DNA from: Gammaproteobacteria bacterium | GTDB taxonomy: Bacteria; Pseudomonadota; Gammaproteobacteria; JASBUN01 | Direction: 5' to 3' | Length of the DNA: 43,583 nt | NCBI GenBank assembly: GCA_030147845.1 | Contig: JASBUN010000006.1 | Location: 1 to 43,583, forward strand | Translations under genes and position numbers: made by a program | Part shown: positions 23,358 to 33,169 of the stretch, one piece after another | Position numbering within the stretch: the stretch's first letter is position 1 | Layout of the letters: each line of letters opens with the position of its first letter | Notes under the pieces: model-generated | Database searches by the model: none | What the model saw: the letters and a program-made list of their open reading frames with translations, nothing else | What the model was told of the DNA's origin: nothing

Positions 23358-24176
23358 ATGACGAAGCACATGACCGGTACACGTCAACAGTGGCTTGCCG
23401 CGCGGCTCGCGCTACTCAAAGACGAAAAAGAATTGACGCGGCGCAGCGACGAGATAGCACGGCGGCGGCAGGAACTGCCTTGGGTTCGGATTGACAAAGA
23501 GTACCGATTCGAGACCGAACGAGGCAGCGCCTTGCTCACGGACCTCTTTCGGGGGCGTTCGCAGCTACTTGTTTATCACTTCATGTTCGGGCCCGATTAT
23601 GCAGCGGGGTGTCCGGCCTGCTCGGCGATCGCCGACGGCTTCGACGGTTTCGTTGCGCATCTGGCCAATCACGACGTCACGCTCGCGGCAGTGTCACGCG
23701 CGCCGCTCGCCAAGCTACAGGCCTATAAGCGACGGATGGGATGGACCTTTCCTTGGGCCTCGTCGTTCGGCGGCGATTTCAACTCCGACTTCAGCGTCGG
23801 CTTTACCGAGGAGCAACAGTGCGAGGGCATCGAATACAATTATCGGCGCGAGGAGCCGCTCGCCAAGATACCCTCGAGCTTGACACCCGACGGCGCCGCG
23901 GCGATCGCCGCTATGAGCGGAACCGACGTGGCCACCTACACGCGCGAGCGGCCGGGAATGAGTGCATTTGCGCTCGAGGACGGCGTCGTCTACCACACCT
24001 ATTCCACTTTTTCACGCGGACTGGACGGTCTGTGGGGTATGTATCAGTGGCTCGACCGCGCTCCCAAGGGTCGCAACGAGACCGGTATATGGTGGCGTCG
24101 TCGCGACGAGTATGGCGAACACTGCGATGCCCAAGCCGTGAATGTCCGTGGCGCAAGCGCGGCAGGGCAGATCTGA
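23358..24176 (+). CDS. DUF899 thioredoxin-like protein
   Basis: 272 residues from ATG 23358 with AGGAG eight bases upstream; the frame is open 765 bases farther upstream but that part is antisense to the regulator gene. DUF899 signatures are QQWLAARLALLKDEKELTRR, RRQELPWVRIDKEY, LLVYHFMFGPDY, GCPACSAIADGFDG (with C-P-A-C) and GMSAFALEDGVVYHTYSTFS followed by RGLDGLWGMYQWLD. The family has a thioredoxin-like fold and is cytosolic. The enzymatic role is unproven, although a CxxC-type pair hints at redox chemistry. It is divergent from a two-winged-helix regulator. Confidence 0.9.
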   Translation: MTKHMTGTRQQWLAARLALLKDEKELTRRSDEIARRRQELPWVRIDKEYRFETERGSALLTDLFRGRSQLLVYHFMFGPDYAAGCPACSAIADGFDGFVAHLANHDVTLAAVSRAPLAKLQAYKRRMGWTFPWASSFGGDFNSDFSVGFTEEQQCEGIEYNYRREEPLAKIPSSLTPDGAAAIAAMSGTDVATYTRERPGMSAFALEDGVVYHTYSTFSRGLDGLWGMYQWLDRAPKGRNETGIWWRRRDEYGEHCDAQAVNVRGASAAGQI

Positions 24177-24792
24177 ACACGTATGATTTGCGGGTGCGAC
24201 CGCGCATATCTCGTGCGGCGCCGCCGTGAGCAGCACCCGGGTCGGCTGCGCATCGATGTTCACGGTGAGCGAGATGCGGGCGCCGGCCGGGAGCATGCCG
24301 ATAACCTGGCTGCCGCACGGTCCACGAGTTCGACCGTGACGGGCGCAGAAAAGGACTTCGATTCGTCCTATACTTTGGACGAGCCCCTGCGGACAGAGGT
24401 GGTTGGCGCGATGGGGACGCGCGATGTCGTTCTAGGGTGAGGGCGCGATGTTCGGTGGCGCCGAAGCCATGCTTGATATCGTCGTGTGTGACGCAAAGAC
24501 CGTTAGTCGTGGCGCGAACGCGCGCCGTTTGTTGCTACGGCTAGCGGTCCTCGGAAATGAGAACAAATATGCGCGAGTGACCGGGGCCGTAGCGCCTCGC
24601 CATGTGCGACAAAAATGGCGTGCGCATTGCCAACACTCGTTGATGATGCTGGGAGGAAGCCGCACCAGGCACCTCGCCCATATCCGGTTGGCATATGCAC
24701 CTGCCCTGTGAGTCGGACTACTTGTTGCATGACCGATGGAACGCGCATGAATCGAATCGTCAACTCCCGCCGCTGGCGCATGGGGAGCCGGC
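24177..24792. other. Intergenic region without recognised gene
   Basis: 616 bases. Open frames occur on both strands, as expected for G+C-rich DNA, but none has a convincing start or family match. A TATACT near 24370 is a possible -10 element. The ribosome site of the MFS gene (GGGGAGCC) is at its right end. Confidence 0.4.
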
Positions 24793-26094
24793 ATGGCTGA
24801 CGGCAAGCGACTTGGACGCGTGCTGGCGCTTGCACCCGGCGAATTTGCGCCTGTAGCGATATCGTTTAGTTGTTTTTTTTGCTTGTTGGCCGGTTATTTC
24901 GTGCTGCGTCCGGTACGCGACGAGATGGGTATCCGCGGCGGCATCGATGCGCTGGCCTGGGTGTTTTCCGCGACTTTTGTGCTGATGCTGGCCGTGGTGC
25001 CGGCATTCGGCTGGGCGGTGGGGCGTTATTCCCGCCGCGGTCTCATTGTCGCCAGCTACGGTTTTTTCGTGGTCAACCTGCTGACCTTCTTTGTACTGAT
25101 GCGAGTCGGTGTCGCGCCTGAGTGGGTGGCGCGGGCCTTTTTCGTATGGCTGAGTGTGTTCAATTTGTTTGTGGTCTCGCTGTTCTGGAGCGTAATGAAT
25201 GACGCGTTCAATGCGCGCCAGGCAAAGCGCCTGTTCGGCGTGATCGCAGCCGGTGGTAGTTTGGGCGCGATCGTTGGCCCGGCAATCACGACATTGTTGG
25301 TAGAGGTACTGGGGCCGATCAACCTGCTGCTTGTTTCGGCGCTGTTGTTCATAATCGCCACCGTCCTTGCGCTCAAGGTTGTGGCTATGCCGTCGGCCTG
25401 CTGCCCGCAATGGCCACAGGACCGGGGGCCATCTGAGCGGACGCGCAATGAGGGCCTATGGGCCGGTGCGGTACATGTGGCACGCTCGCCGTATTTGTTG
25501 GGCATCTGTGTATTCATCGTGCTGTATTCATCGCTATCCACGTTTCTCTATTTCGAGCAGGCGCACATCGTTAAAAATGCTTTTACCGATTCTGCGCGGC
25601 GTACGCAGGTGTTCGCGAGCATGGATCTTGCGACCAATGCGATTACGTTGGGCTTGCAGTTTTTTGCCACGGCACGAGTGGTGGCGTGGCTGGGTCTGCC
25701 GTTGGCCTTGGCCATGATTCCGCTGGCCGTGGCCGCGGGTTTTGGCGCGTTGGGCTTTATGCCCACGCTGGTTGTGCTGGTCGTATTTCAAGTGGTGCGT
25801 CGCGCGGGCAATTACGCCATTACCAAGCCTGCGCGCGAAATGCTGTTTGGCGTGGTGTCGCGCGAAGACAAATACAAAGCTAAGAACTTTATCGACACGG
25901 TGGTCTACCGGGGTGGCGATGCGGCCAGCGGCTGGCTGTTCACGGGGTTGGCTGCGCTCGGGCTCGGCCTGGCGGCGCTGGCGTTCGTTGCCGTGCCGTT
26001 GGCCCTGATTTGGGCGGCATGCGGTCTCGCGCTGGGTGCGTCACGTGAGCGTCGCGCCCAGGACCCGAGCTTGCCGGGCGGGCAAGCGACATAA
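24793..26094 (+). CDS. MFS-type transporter of the NTP/NDP-exchanger-like group
   Basis: 433 residues with about 12 hydrophobic helices. The start FSCFFCLLAGYFVLRPVRDE followed by MGIRGG is typical of the bacterial group related to ATP:ADP translocases and annotated MFS. Other marks are SVMNDAFNARQAKRLFGVIA, AGGSLGAIVGP and KPAREMLFGVVSREDKYKAK then NFIDTVVYRGGD. It is an inner-membrane protein and its substrate is unknown. A Tat-type aldo/keto reductase gene starts 16 bases after its stop, so both are probably in one operon. Confidence 0.85.
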   Translation: MADGKRLGRVLALAPGEFAPVAISFSCFFCLLAGYFVLRPVRDEMGIRGGIDALAWVFSATFVLMLAVVPAFGWAVGRYSRRGLIVASYGFFVVNLLTFFVLMRVGVAPEWVARAFFVWLSVFNLFVVSLFWSVMNDAFNARQAKRLFGVIAAGGSLGAIVGPAITTLLVEVLGPINLLLVSALLFIIATVLALKVVAMPSACCPQWPQDRGPSERTRNEGLWAGAVHVARSPYLLGICVFIVLYSSLSTFLYFEQAHIVKNAFTDSARRTQVFASMDLATNAITLGLQFFATARVVAWLGLPLALAMIPLAVAAGFGALGFMPTLVVLVVFQVVRRAGNYAITKPAREMLFGVVSREDKYKAKNFIDTVVYRGGDAASGWLFTGLAALGLGLAALAFVAVPLALIWAACGLALGASRERRAQDPSLPGGQAT

Positions 26095-26110
26095 ATCGGA
26101 GCAACAGACA

Positions 26111-27097
26111 ATGAACAGAATATCGAGTCAGTCGCCGCAGAACGTGGCGCGCCGGCGCCTCATGAAGTATGTGGCGGCGGGTGCGGGGCTGGCGTTGTTA
26201 CCGTGGCGGCGAGCACTGGCGGACTCTGCGACGCACGATACAGCGAATAGTCGAGAGCATGAAGCGGCGCCGGCGCGCATGCGCGTGCGCACTATTCCCA
26301 CTAGCGGCGAGGCGTTGGCGCTGGTGGGTCTGGGCTCATCCGGCGCGTTTTCCACGCGCAGTGATGCGACTCTGGCCGATCTGCGCACGGTGATGAAGGA
26401 GTTTGTGGCGATGGGGGGGCAGATGATCGATACGTCGCCCACCTATGGCAACGCCGAGATCAACATTGGTCGCATCGCCATACAGACGGGTGTGCGCGAC
26501 GAACTATTCATGGCGACCAAGGTCCATATTCATGGTGAGCGCGCCGGAATTGAACAGATGGAACAATCCGAAAAGCGTTTGGGTAAGCCCATCGATCTGA
26601 TGCAAATCCATAACTTCATTGACGCGGATACGCAGTGGGCGACACTGGAAAAAATGAAGGCGGAGGGCCAAGTACGCTATATCGGCATGACACACTATTT
26701 GACCAGCGCCTTCGAGGAACTGGAACGACATATGAAGGTCAAGAAATTGGATTTCGTGCAGTTCAACTATTCAGTGATGACGCCCGACGCACAACAACGC
26801 TTGCTGCCGTTAGCCGCCGATCGCGGCATCGCCGTGATTGTCAATCGTGCTTTCGACGACGGCCGCTTTTTTGCCCGAGTCAAGGGCAAGCCGCTGCCTG
26901 GCTATGCCGCCGAGTTTGATTGCCATTCCTGGGCGCAGTTTGCGCTCAAATACGTGCTCGCGGACGCGGCGGTGAACACGGTGATCCCGGCCACCAGCAA
27001 TCCGGAGCATCTGCGCGACAACATGCGCGCCGGCTACGGCGCATTGCCGGACCGAGCTATGCAAAAGCGTATGCGCGCAACGATCGCCCAGTATTGA
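26111..27097 (+). CDS. Tat-exported aldo/keto reductase
   Basis: 328 residues from ATG 26111 (GGAG upstream). The N-terminus carries a twin-arginine signal: RRRLMK at 14-19, a hydrophobic stretch AAGAGLALLPW, and ALA-D near residue 37. The AKR barrel follows with the catalytic tetrad in family context: D107 (MIDTSPTYG), Y112, K137 (MATKVHI) and H167 (LMQIHNF). It probably acts in the periplasm after folding with NADP(H), or with another cofactor. Substrate unknown. It is placed directly behind a transporter gene. Confidence 0.88.
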   Translation: MNRISSQSPQNVARRRLMKYVAAGAGLALLPWRRALADSATHDTANSREHEAAPARMRVRTIPTSGEALALVGLGSSGAFSTRSDATLADLRTVMKEFVAMGGQMIDTSPTYGNAEINIGRIAIQTGVRDELFMATKVHIHGERAGIEQMEQSEKRLGKPIDLMQIHNFIDADTQWATLEKMKAEGQVRYIGMTHYLTSAFEELERHMKVKKLDFVQFNYSVMTPDAQQRLLPLAADRGIAVIVNRAFDDGRFFARVKGKPLPGYAAEFDCHSWAQFALKYVLADAAVNTVIPATSNPEHLRDNMRAGYGALPDRAMQKRMRATIAQY

Positions 27098-27247
27098 GCC
27101 GGATGAAATGGAAAATCGATCAGGGCAAACTCTTCTTGGTGACCGCGCACGCTGTCGGTGACCTGGGGTGTGGTTCACTTTGCGGCTCGATGGGTGTCGC
27201 CGCTAAATCGTGGTGGTGGCCCGCAGCGTAGCAGGATGATCCTTCGG

Positions 27248-29512
27248 TTACTGCGATGGATCCAATGACGATGCCCGCAGCATGTTTCCGATGTGCTCGG
27301 GGGCTTGCGGACGCGCATAGCGGTAGCCTTGAAGGTAGTCCACGCCGATACGCGCCAGTGCCTCGGCCTGCGCCTGCGTTTCTACTCCTTCGGCCACCAC
27401 CGACAGACCCAGGACGTGGGCCAGCCGAGTCACTGCATCGACAATCGCCTGATCGGACTTGTCCTCGGCGATGCCGGTTACGAATGACAGGTCTACCTTG
27501 ACCGTATCGATCGGGAAACGTTTCAAGTAAGACAACGATGAGTAACCGGTACCGAAGTCATCGATCGATAAGTGAACGCCAAGCTGACGTAAAGCGCGTA
27601 GTGTTTCCGCTGCCGCTTCCGGGTCGCGCATGACTACGGTCTCGGTTATTTCGAGTCCGAACTGTATACGAGACGGATCGATCGCAGCCGATGCCAGCGT
27701 ACGCTCAACCATCGCCACCAAGTCCGCCTGCGCCAATTGTCGTCCCGAAAGGTTGACCGATACCCACAATGGCAGATCAGCACGATGTTCGAGCGCCCAA
27801 TGTCGCGCTTGCCGGCAGGCTTCTTCGAGTACCCAGGCGCCGATTGGTACGATCAGCCCGGTCTCCTCGGCAATATGCATGAATTCGCCCGGCAGCAGCA
27901 AGCCGCGCTGCGGGTGTTGCCAGCGTAGGAGTGCCTCCAACGCGACCACGGAGGCATCGGTTGCCGAGACGATGGGTTGGAAATGCAGGCGCAATTGCCC
28001 TTGGTCCAGCGCATTGCGAAGTTCGGATTCGATGCGCAGTCGAGAAGCTACCTGAATCTGCATACGCTGGTCGAATAGCTCGTAGTGCGCGCGTCCGGAA
28101 CTCTTGGCTTCGTACATGGCAATATCGGCGGCGCCGATCAGCGAGTCGGGATCGCTGTCTGCTTCGGCGAATGCAACCCCTATACTTGCGCTCAGAAAAA
28201 CGCTGTCGTCTTTGAGGCGAATCGGACTGATTAGTTCGGCGAGCAGCCGTTGCGCGATGATGACGGCATCGCGCGGTTTGCTCACTTCCGGGCATATCAC
28301 CAGGAATTCGTCGCCGGACAGACGACCTGCGGTATCCGCCGGACGCAGGCAGCGTTGCAGCCGGTCGGCGACTTCGTTGAGTACCTGGTCTCCGGCCTCA
28401 TGACCGAACGAGTCGTTGACACGCTTGAAATGATCGAGGTCAATGAACAGCACGGCGAGCCCGAGGCGTCCGATGTCTCGGCGCGCAAGTTGCTGCGCCA
28501 GACGGTCGCTCAACAGGGCTCGGTTGGGTAGGCCGGTGAGGGTGTCGTGCAAGGCGCGGTGTTTCAGGTCTCGTTCGGCAGCTTTGCGTGCGGTGATGTC
28601 ACGCGCGAAGGCGTAGAACGACCACTGGTTGTCAGTGCGCAGCGACCAAAGCGTGATTTCTATAGGGAACTCATGGCCGTCCTGATGTATCGCGGGCAGT
28701 TCGAGGTGTTGCCCCAGCACACGCGGCACTTCGGTGTCGAGGAAGCGCTTGAGGCCTTGCGCATGAGCGCCTCTGTACTGTTCTGCGACTATGGTTTCGG
28801 TAAGGGATCGCCCCAGTATCGCCGTGCGCGGCCAACCAAATACGTCCTCGGCGGCGCGATTCCAGGCGGTAACCCGACCGTTCGCATCCATGCCGATAAA
28901 TGCGTCGCCCGCGCTGTCCAGTATCTGCTGGTTGCGTCGATTGTGCGCCGCTATCGCGTTGTCGGCGGCCTGACGTTCAAATACGCGGCCGAGTTGCACG
29001 CCGACATGCGTCATGACGTCGAGCAATTCCGCAGACGGCGGTCGGCGCTCGATGGCGAAAAACTCCAGTACCGCCACTACCTCGGTGCCGATGTGAATCG
29101 GAAACGCAAAGCTGCTAGTGAGATTTGCGTTGCGCGCCAAATCTCGCCGCACGTAGTTGCAGTCCTTGTCGGCGTCTGCGATCCAGGCCGGTGACCCGTT
29201 GGCGAGCACTCGTCCCGGCAAGCCCTCGCCGGCAGAGAAGCTACGCGCTTCGGTTTCCGTGCGGAAGACGTCGAAGCCCTGGCCCAGACCGGCGTCATCG
29301 GCCACGTGCCAAATTTGTGCGGATTCGAGCTGGCAGCTCGCGGTGCTCAACAGCACGTGCCCAACCGGCCATCGGGTGGTTTCACACACACTTCGCAGTG
29401 AGGCGACGAGGGCATCGCGCGAAGTCGCCGCCTCGTTGGCGGCGATGGCGATGTCTTTGAGCAAGTTGAGGTAGGACATCGCCGTGTCGGTATTGGCAGC
29501 GGTATGTGTCAT
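27248..29512 (-). CDS. GAF-PAS-GGDEF-EAL c-di-GMP signalling protein
   Basis: 754 residues, soluble. GAF domain about 18-180 (SAGEGLPGRVLANGSPAW, SSFAFPIHIGTEVVAVLEFF). PAS about 190-310 (AGDAFIGMDANGRVTAWNRA, FPIEITLWSL, then FARDITARKAAER). GGDEF about 320-485 with the variant SGDEF at 399-403 and an intact I-site RPAD (390-393). The EAL domain about 500-745 is complete: EALLRW, EITETVV, DDFGTGYSSLSYL, KVDLSF and EGVET. SGDEF variants are often still cyclase-competent, but this must be tested. It is the second dual-domain c-di-GMP protein in the window. ATG 29512 has a weak ribosome site; ATG 29479 is an alternative. Confidence 0.93.
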   Translation of the reverse strand: MTHTAANTDTAMSYLNLLKDIAIAANEAATSRDALVASLRSVCETTRWPVGHVLLSTASCQLESAQIWHVADDAGLGQGFDVFRTETEARSFSAGEGLPGRVLANGSPAWIADADKDCNYVRRDLARNANLTSSFAFPIHIGTEVVAVLEFFAIERRPPSAELLDVMTHVGVQLGRVFERQAADNAIAAHNRRNQQILDSAGDAFIGMDANGRVTAWNRAAEDVFGWPRTAILGRSLTETIVAEQYRGAHAQGLKRFLDTEVPRVLGQHLELPAIHQDGHEFPIEITLWSLRTDNQWSFYAFARDITARKAAERDLKHRALHDTLTGLPNRALLSDRLAQQLARRDIGRLGLAVLFIDLDHFKRVNDSFGHEAGDQVLNEVADRLQRCLRPADTAGRLSGDEFLVICPEVSKPRDAVIIAQRLLAELISPIRLKDDSVFLSASIGVAFAEADSDPDSLIGAADIAMYEAKSSGRAHYELFDQRMQIQVASRLRIESELRNALDQGQLRLHFQPIVSATDASVVALEALLRWQHPQRGLLLPGEFMHIAEETGLIVPIGAWVLEEACRQARHWALEHRADLPLWVSVNLSGRQLAQADLVAMVERTLASAAIDPSRIQFGLEITETVVMRDPEAAAETLRALRQLGVHLSIDDFGTGYSSLSYLKRFPIDTVKVDLSFVTGIAEDKSDQAIVDAVTRLAHVLGLSVVAEGVETQAQAEALARIGVDYLQGYRYARPQAPEHIGNMLRASSLDPSQ

Positions 29513-30353
<841 letters not shown>

Positions 30354-30359
30354 GAATCC

Positions 30360-30383
30360 CTCGGTCGCCGGCGTGGCGCCGAG
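30360..30383 (+). terminator. Hairpin between convergent tadA and mltF
   Basis: CTCGG-T-CGCC pairs with GGCG-CCGAG (one bulged T) around a 5-base loop, 6 bases after the tadA stop. There is no T-tract. Confidence 0.38.
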
Positions 30384-30519
30384 CGCTGTCGTAGCGCATG
30401 ATCCATAGTAGTTGACGTGCTAGCGGATATCGGTCATGCGCCAACTAAGATTTCCCGGTGCGAAGGCCTGTGTCGTCAGATGATCGAACCGATGTGGTTT
30501 TGGTTACGGGCAGTCAGGA

Positions 30520-31923
30520 CTACAGCACAGGCGAATCAAGCGCTTCGGGTTTGGGCTCAGGGGCGGTCGTTTGAGTGGCGTGGTCGCGCTGTTCGGACCA
30601 CACCAATAGGTCGTAGTAGCTGCGAATGTTCTCGACGTAGAGCACCGGCTCGCGACCGCGCGCATAGCCGTAACGGGTCTTCTTGTACCATTTTTTCTGA
30701 CTCAGCAGTGGCAAGGTTTTTTTAACATCCACCCATTTGTCGGGATCGCCGCCGCGCGCTTGGGTCAATTTGCGCGCATCTTCGAGGTGACCGAAGCCGA
30801 TGTTGTAAGCGGCCAGTGCCAGCCACGTTCGGTCCGGCTCTTGTATGCGATCGGGGATTTTTTTCTTCACCAGAAGAAAATAACGCGCGCCGCCATCGAT
30901 ACTCTGGGCGGGATCGAGGCGGTTGTCGATTTCAAGTTGCCGGGCCGTTGGCAGTGTCAGCATCATGATGCCGCGTACGCCGGTGGGTGAACGGGCATGT
31001 GGGTTCCAGTGCGACTCTTGATAGCCAATCGCGGCGAGTAAGCGCCAGTCGAGACCGGTATCGGTCGCTGCTTGCCGGAATGCGTTGCGGAAATTAGGCA
31101 GGCGCTGCTTGATGTGGCGCAGGTACAAGCGCGTTCCGACATAGTCGAAGTCTTCGACATGGCCATAGTAGCGCTCCATGATCTGCGCCAGCTCGCCATT
31201 TTTTTTAATGCTTGCGAAGAACTTTTTAGCGGCGTTATACAGGCTGTCATCATCGCCGCGGGCAAAGGCCCAGGCCAGCGGCTGCGGCTCGGTTAGATCG
31301 AACGCAACGCGCAATTCCGGGTAAAATCGTTGATTTACGGCGACTTCGTTCGAGTCGGCGACGGTATAATCGATAAGCTGTTGCCAAACCAAATAAAGTA
31401 AACCTTCACTATCCTGATCGCGGTCGGCCTTCCAGCGCATGCCCGGGTACTCGAGCGCGAGCTGTCTCAGTTCTTCTACGTGGCTGCTACCGGATACGAC
31501 CTCCAGCGAGCCGCCGCGCAGGTCGCCGATGGTGCGTGGACGCGGTGTACCCAGTCGGTATACAAGCTGCTGCGTGATTTTTTGATAGGGCGGCCCGAAA
31601 CGTACGCGGCTACGGCGACTCGCGGTCACGGTTAGCCCGGCGGCGGCGATATCGGCGTTGCCGCTGGCTACCATTGGCAGGATTTGGTCAAAACGGTCGG
31701 CTACGACCACCCGCAGCTTTACACCCAGTTGCTGTGCGAACAGGCTGGCCATGTCGTATTCAGGCCCGGATTCGCCGTCCGCTCCAACGTAATAGGTCGT
31801 GGCGCTATTGCGGGTTACCACAATCAGTTCGCCCCGCGCTTTGACTCTCTCAAGCAGGGTCTTCGGTTTTTCGCCGCATGCGCTCAGCAGCGAAAGGATC
31901 AGAATCGCAGTTAGCGCACGCAA
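30520..31923 (-). CDS. mltF: Membrane-bound lytic murein transglycosylase F
   Basis: 467 residues from a TTG start at 31923 with GGAG six bases upstream. The lipoprotein signal has lipobox L-L-S-A-C16. A periplasmic solute-binding (SBP_bac_3-like) domain at about 25-265 precedes the SLT lysozyme-like domain at about 280-440, with catalytic Glu303 in IGYQESHWNPHARSPTG. This domain order and length match MltF. It cleaves peptidoglycan to 1,6-anhydro products, and the N-domain is a muropeptide sensor in characterised homologues. It is anchored to the outer membrane. Confidence 0.95.
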   Translation of the reverse strand: MRALTAILILSLLSACGEKPKTLLERVKARGELIVVTRNSATTYYVGADGESGPEYDMASLFAQQLGVKLRVVVADRFDQILPMVASGNADIAAAGLTVTASRRSRVRFGPPYQKITQQLVYRLGTPRPRTIGDLRGGSLEVVSGSSHVEELRQLALEYPGMRWKADRDQDSEGLLYLVWQQLIDYTVADSNEVAVNQRFYPELRVAFDLTEPQPLAWAFARGDDDSLYNAAKKFFASIKKNGELAQIMERYYGHVEDFDYVGTRLYLRHIKQRLPNFRNAFRQAATDTGLDWRLLAAIGYQESHWNPHARSPTGVRGIMMLTLPTARQLEIDNRLDPAQSIDGGARYFLLVKKKIPDRIQEPDRTWLALAAYNIGFGHLEDARKLTQARGGDPDKWVDVKKTLPLLSQKKWYKKTRYGYARGREPVLYVENIRSYYDLLVWSEQRDHATQTTAPEPKPEALDSPVL

Positions 31924-32064
31924 CGACCGCTCCGGAAAGGCTCCCTACCACTATTGTAACGGAATTCCCGTCGAAACATTTAGCAAAGACCGGTGCGAAT
32001 ATTGTAAAATGCGCCCTGCGTGCGGCTTTTGCCCTGACCGAATGGCCACGCGCGCGCAAAACAG

Positions 32065-32155
32065 GGAGAGGTGCCAGAGCTGGCCGAACGGGCTTGACTC
32101 GAAATCAAGTGATCCCTTACGGGATCCGTGGGTTCGAATCCCACCCTCTCCGCCA
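32065..32155 (+). tRNA. tRNA-Ser (anticodon CGA)
   Basis: 91 nucleotides including an encoded CCA. Acceptor GGAGAGG pairs with CCTCTCC. The anticodon stem is CTTGA/TCAAG with loop CTCGAAA, so the anticodon is CGA (reads UCG). There is a long class II variable arm (GATCCC...GGGATC), and the T arm is GTGGG-TTCGAAT-CCCAC. A TAAAAT at 32005-32010 is a possible -10 box. A strong terminator follows directly. Its last 18 bases recur at 32331-32348. Confidence 0.96.
32138..32155 (+). repeat. tRNA-Ser 3' end, copy 1 of an 18-bp direct repeat
   Basis: ATCCCACCCTCTCCGCCA, the T-arm/acceptor end with CCA, is repeated exactly at 32331-32348. tRNA 3' ends of this length are common integrase attachment cores. 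Confidence 0.8.
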
Positions 32156-32199
32156 ATCAATAAAAAAGGTGGCCCGAATGGGCCGCCTTTTTTATTGAT
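32156..32199. terminator. Strong bidirectional terminator after tRNA-Ser
   Basis: ATCAATAAAAAAGG pairs with CCTTTTTTATTGAT and the inner GGCCC with GGGCC around a GAAT loop. T6 on either strand makes it usable in both directions. Confidence 0.9.
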
Positions 32200-32330
32200 C
32201 CTGTTGGTGGATTCGAAGCCACGGATCTATCGAAATAGGCCGGTTCGAGCCGAGCGCAGCGAAGCGGCGCGAGACAACGCCGGAGACTTGGCGACGGCGG
32301 CCCGCAGGGCGAGGGGCAAAGCCCCGAGTC

Positions 32331-32348
32331 ATCCCACCCTCTCCGCCA
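32331..32348 (+). repeat. Duplicate of the tRNA-Ser 3' end (possible att scar)
   Basis: Exact 18-bp copy of 32138-32155, 193 bases downstream in the same orientation. The rest of the tRNA is not present. No integrase gene lies between or beside the copies. This fits a remnant of site-specific integration and excision, or deletion of a second tRNA gene. Confidence 0.7.
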
Positions 32349-32779
32349 TAATCAGGCGCTCACTAGATAGCCCGGAACAACCGGCACGGGGCCAGGGAAG
32401 AACCAAGACACGTTGAATCCGGGTATCGACGAAAATCGACGCCTCAGGCGGCAAATCGCTTTTCGGGTAGGCATGCGCGCCGCCATCGACGACGCGTCCG
32501 ATTCGTCGTCCATGATGCAGACAACGTGATTCGAGCGTATCGAGCTTGTGAAAAAGCGGAGGCGAATCGGGTCGCCTAGCAATTCTTTGAATTCTTTGTT
32601 TGGCGCAGGAATGGCATAGCGGAGCAATTATGTTCAGTGAGGGCACGTCGACTTGCGATGACCACCAAGACTTAGAACCGCATTCTAGTATAGACACTGC
32701 GCTCAGTAACGGCGTGCGCCCCGCCCGAGTCCGTGCCGGATGAGGCCTAGGCTCGATTACCATTGAGTTATCCGAGGCG
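32349..32779. other. Intergenic region without recognised gene
   Basis: 431 bases beyond the duplicated tRNA end. Minus-strand frames are open but have no family resemblance or ribosome site. Some may be decayed DNA of a lost integrated segment. Confidence 0.35.
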
Positions 32780-33169
32780 CTATAGCTGTGCGCGGTCATG
32801 GTCGTTGATTAATTGTTCGATGACCGTGTAATTGAGCGGTTTCAATAAATGATGATCAATGCCGGCGGCCGTAGCCCGAGCATGGTCTTCATCCCGCCCA
32901 TAGCCGCTGATGGATATAAGTAACGCGCATTTAGTGGCCGGCGATTCACGCAGTCGCCTCGCCAGAGTGTAGCCATCCATATCGGGCAGACCAATATCTA
33001 ATAACACGATTTGCGGCTCAAACGATTGCGCGATTTTCAGCGCCTGGGTCGCGTCATACGCAATCTGAATCTCTCGTTGCGCATGTTCGAGCACGAGCGC
33101 GAAGCTGTCGGCAACATCCTCGTTGTCGTCAACGATCAGGATTCGCCACGGACGTTCCGGTTCTGCCAT
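32780..33169 (-). CDS. Single-domain response regulator (REC)
   Basis: 129 residues, ATG 33169 with AGAGGAA upstream. It is a receiver domain only: acidic pair D14-D15 (IVDDNEDVADSF), phosphoacceptor D58 (LLDIGLPDMDG), the Ser in LISISG near 88, and K110 (LLKPLN). No output domain. Such proteins are phosphorelay intermediates or work by protein contact. No histidine kinase is in the window, so the partner is unknown. The sequence resembles the receivers attached to hybrid kinases. Confidence 0.92.
   Translation of the reverse strand: MAEPERPWRILIVDDNEDVADSFALVLEHAQREIQIAYDATQALKIAQSFEPQIVLLDIGLPDMDGYTLARRLRESPATKCALLISISGYGRDEDHARATAAGIDHHLLKPLNYTVIEQLINDHDRAQL

Noticed and set aside
24177..24792. 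Minus-strand ORFs that look open next to the DUF899 gene
   Set aside because: They lack starts, ribosome sites and family motifs; the openness is explained by high G+C.
32780..33169. The lone response regulator as part of a complete two-component system
   Set aside because: No histidine kinase or output gene lies nearby in either direction.
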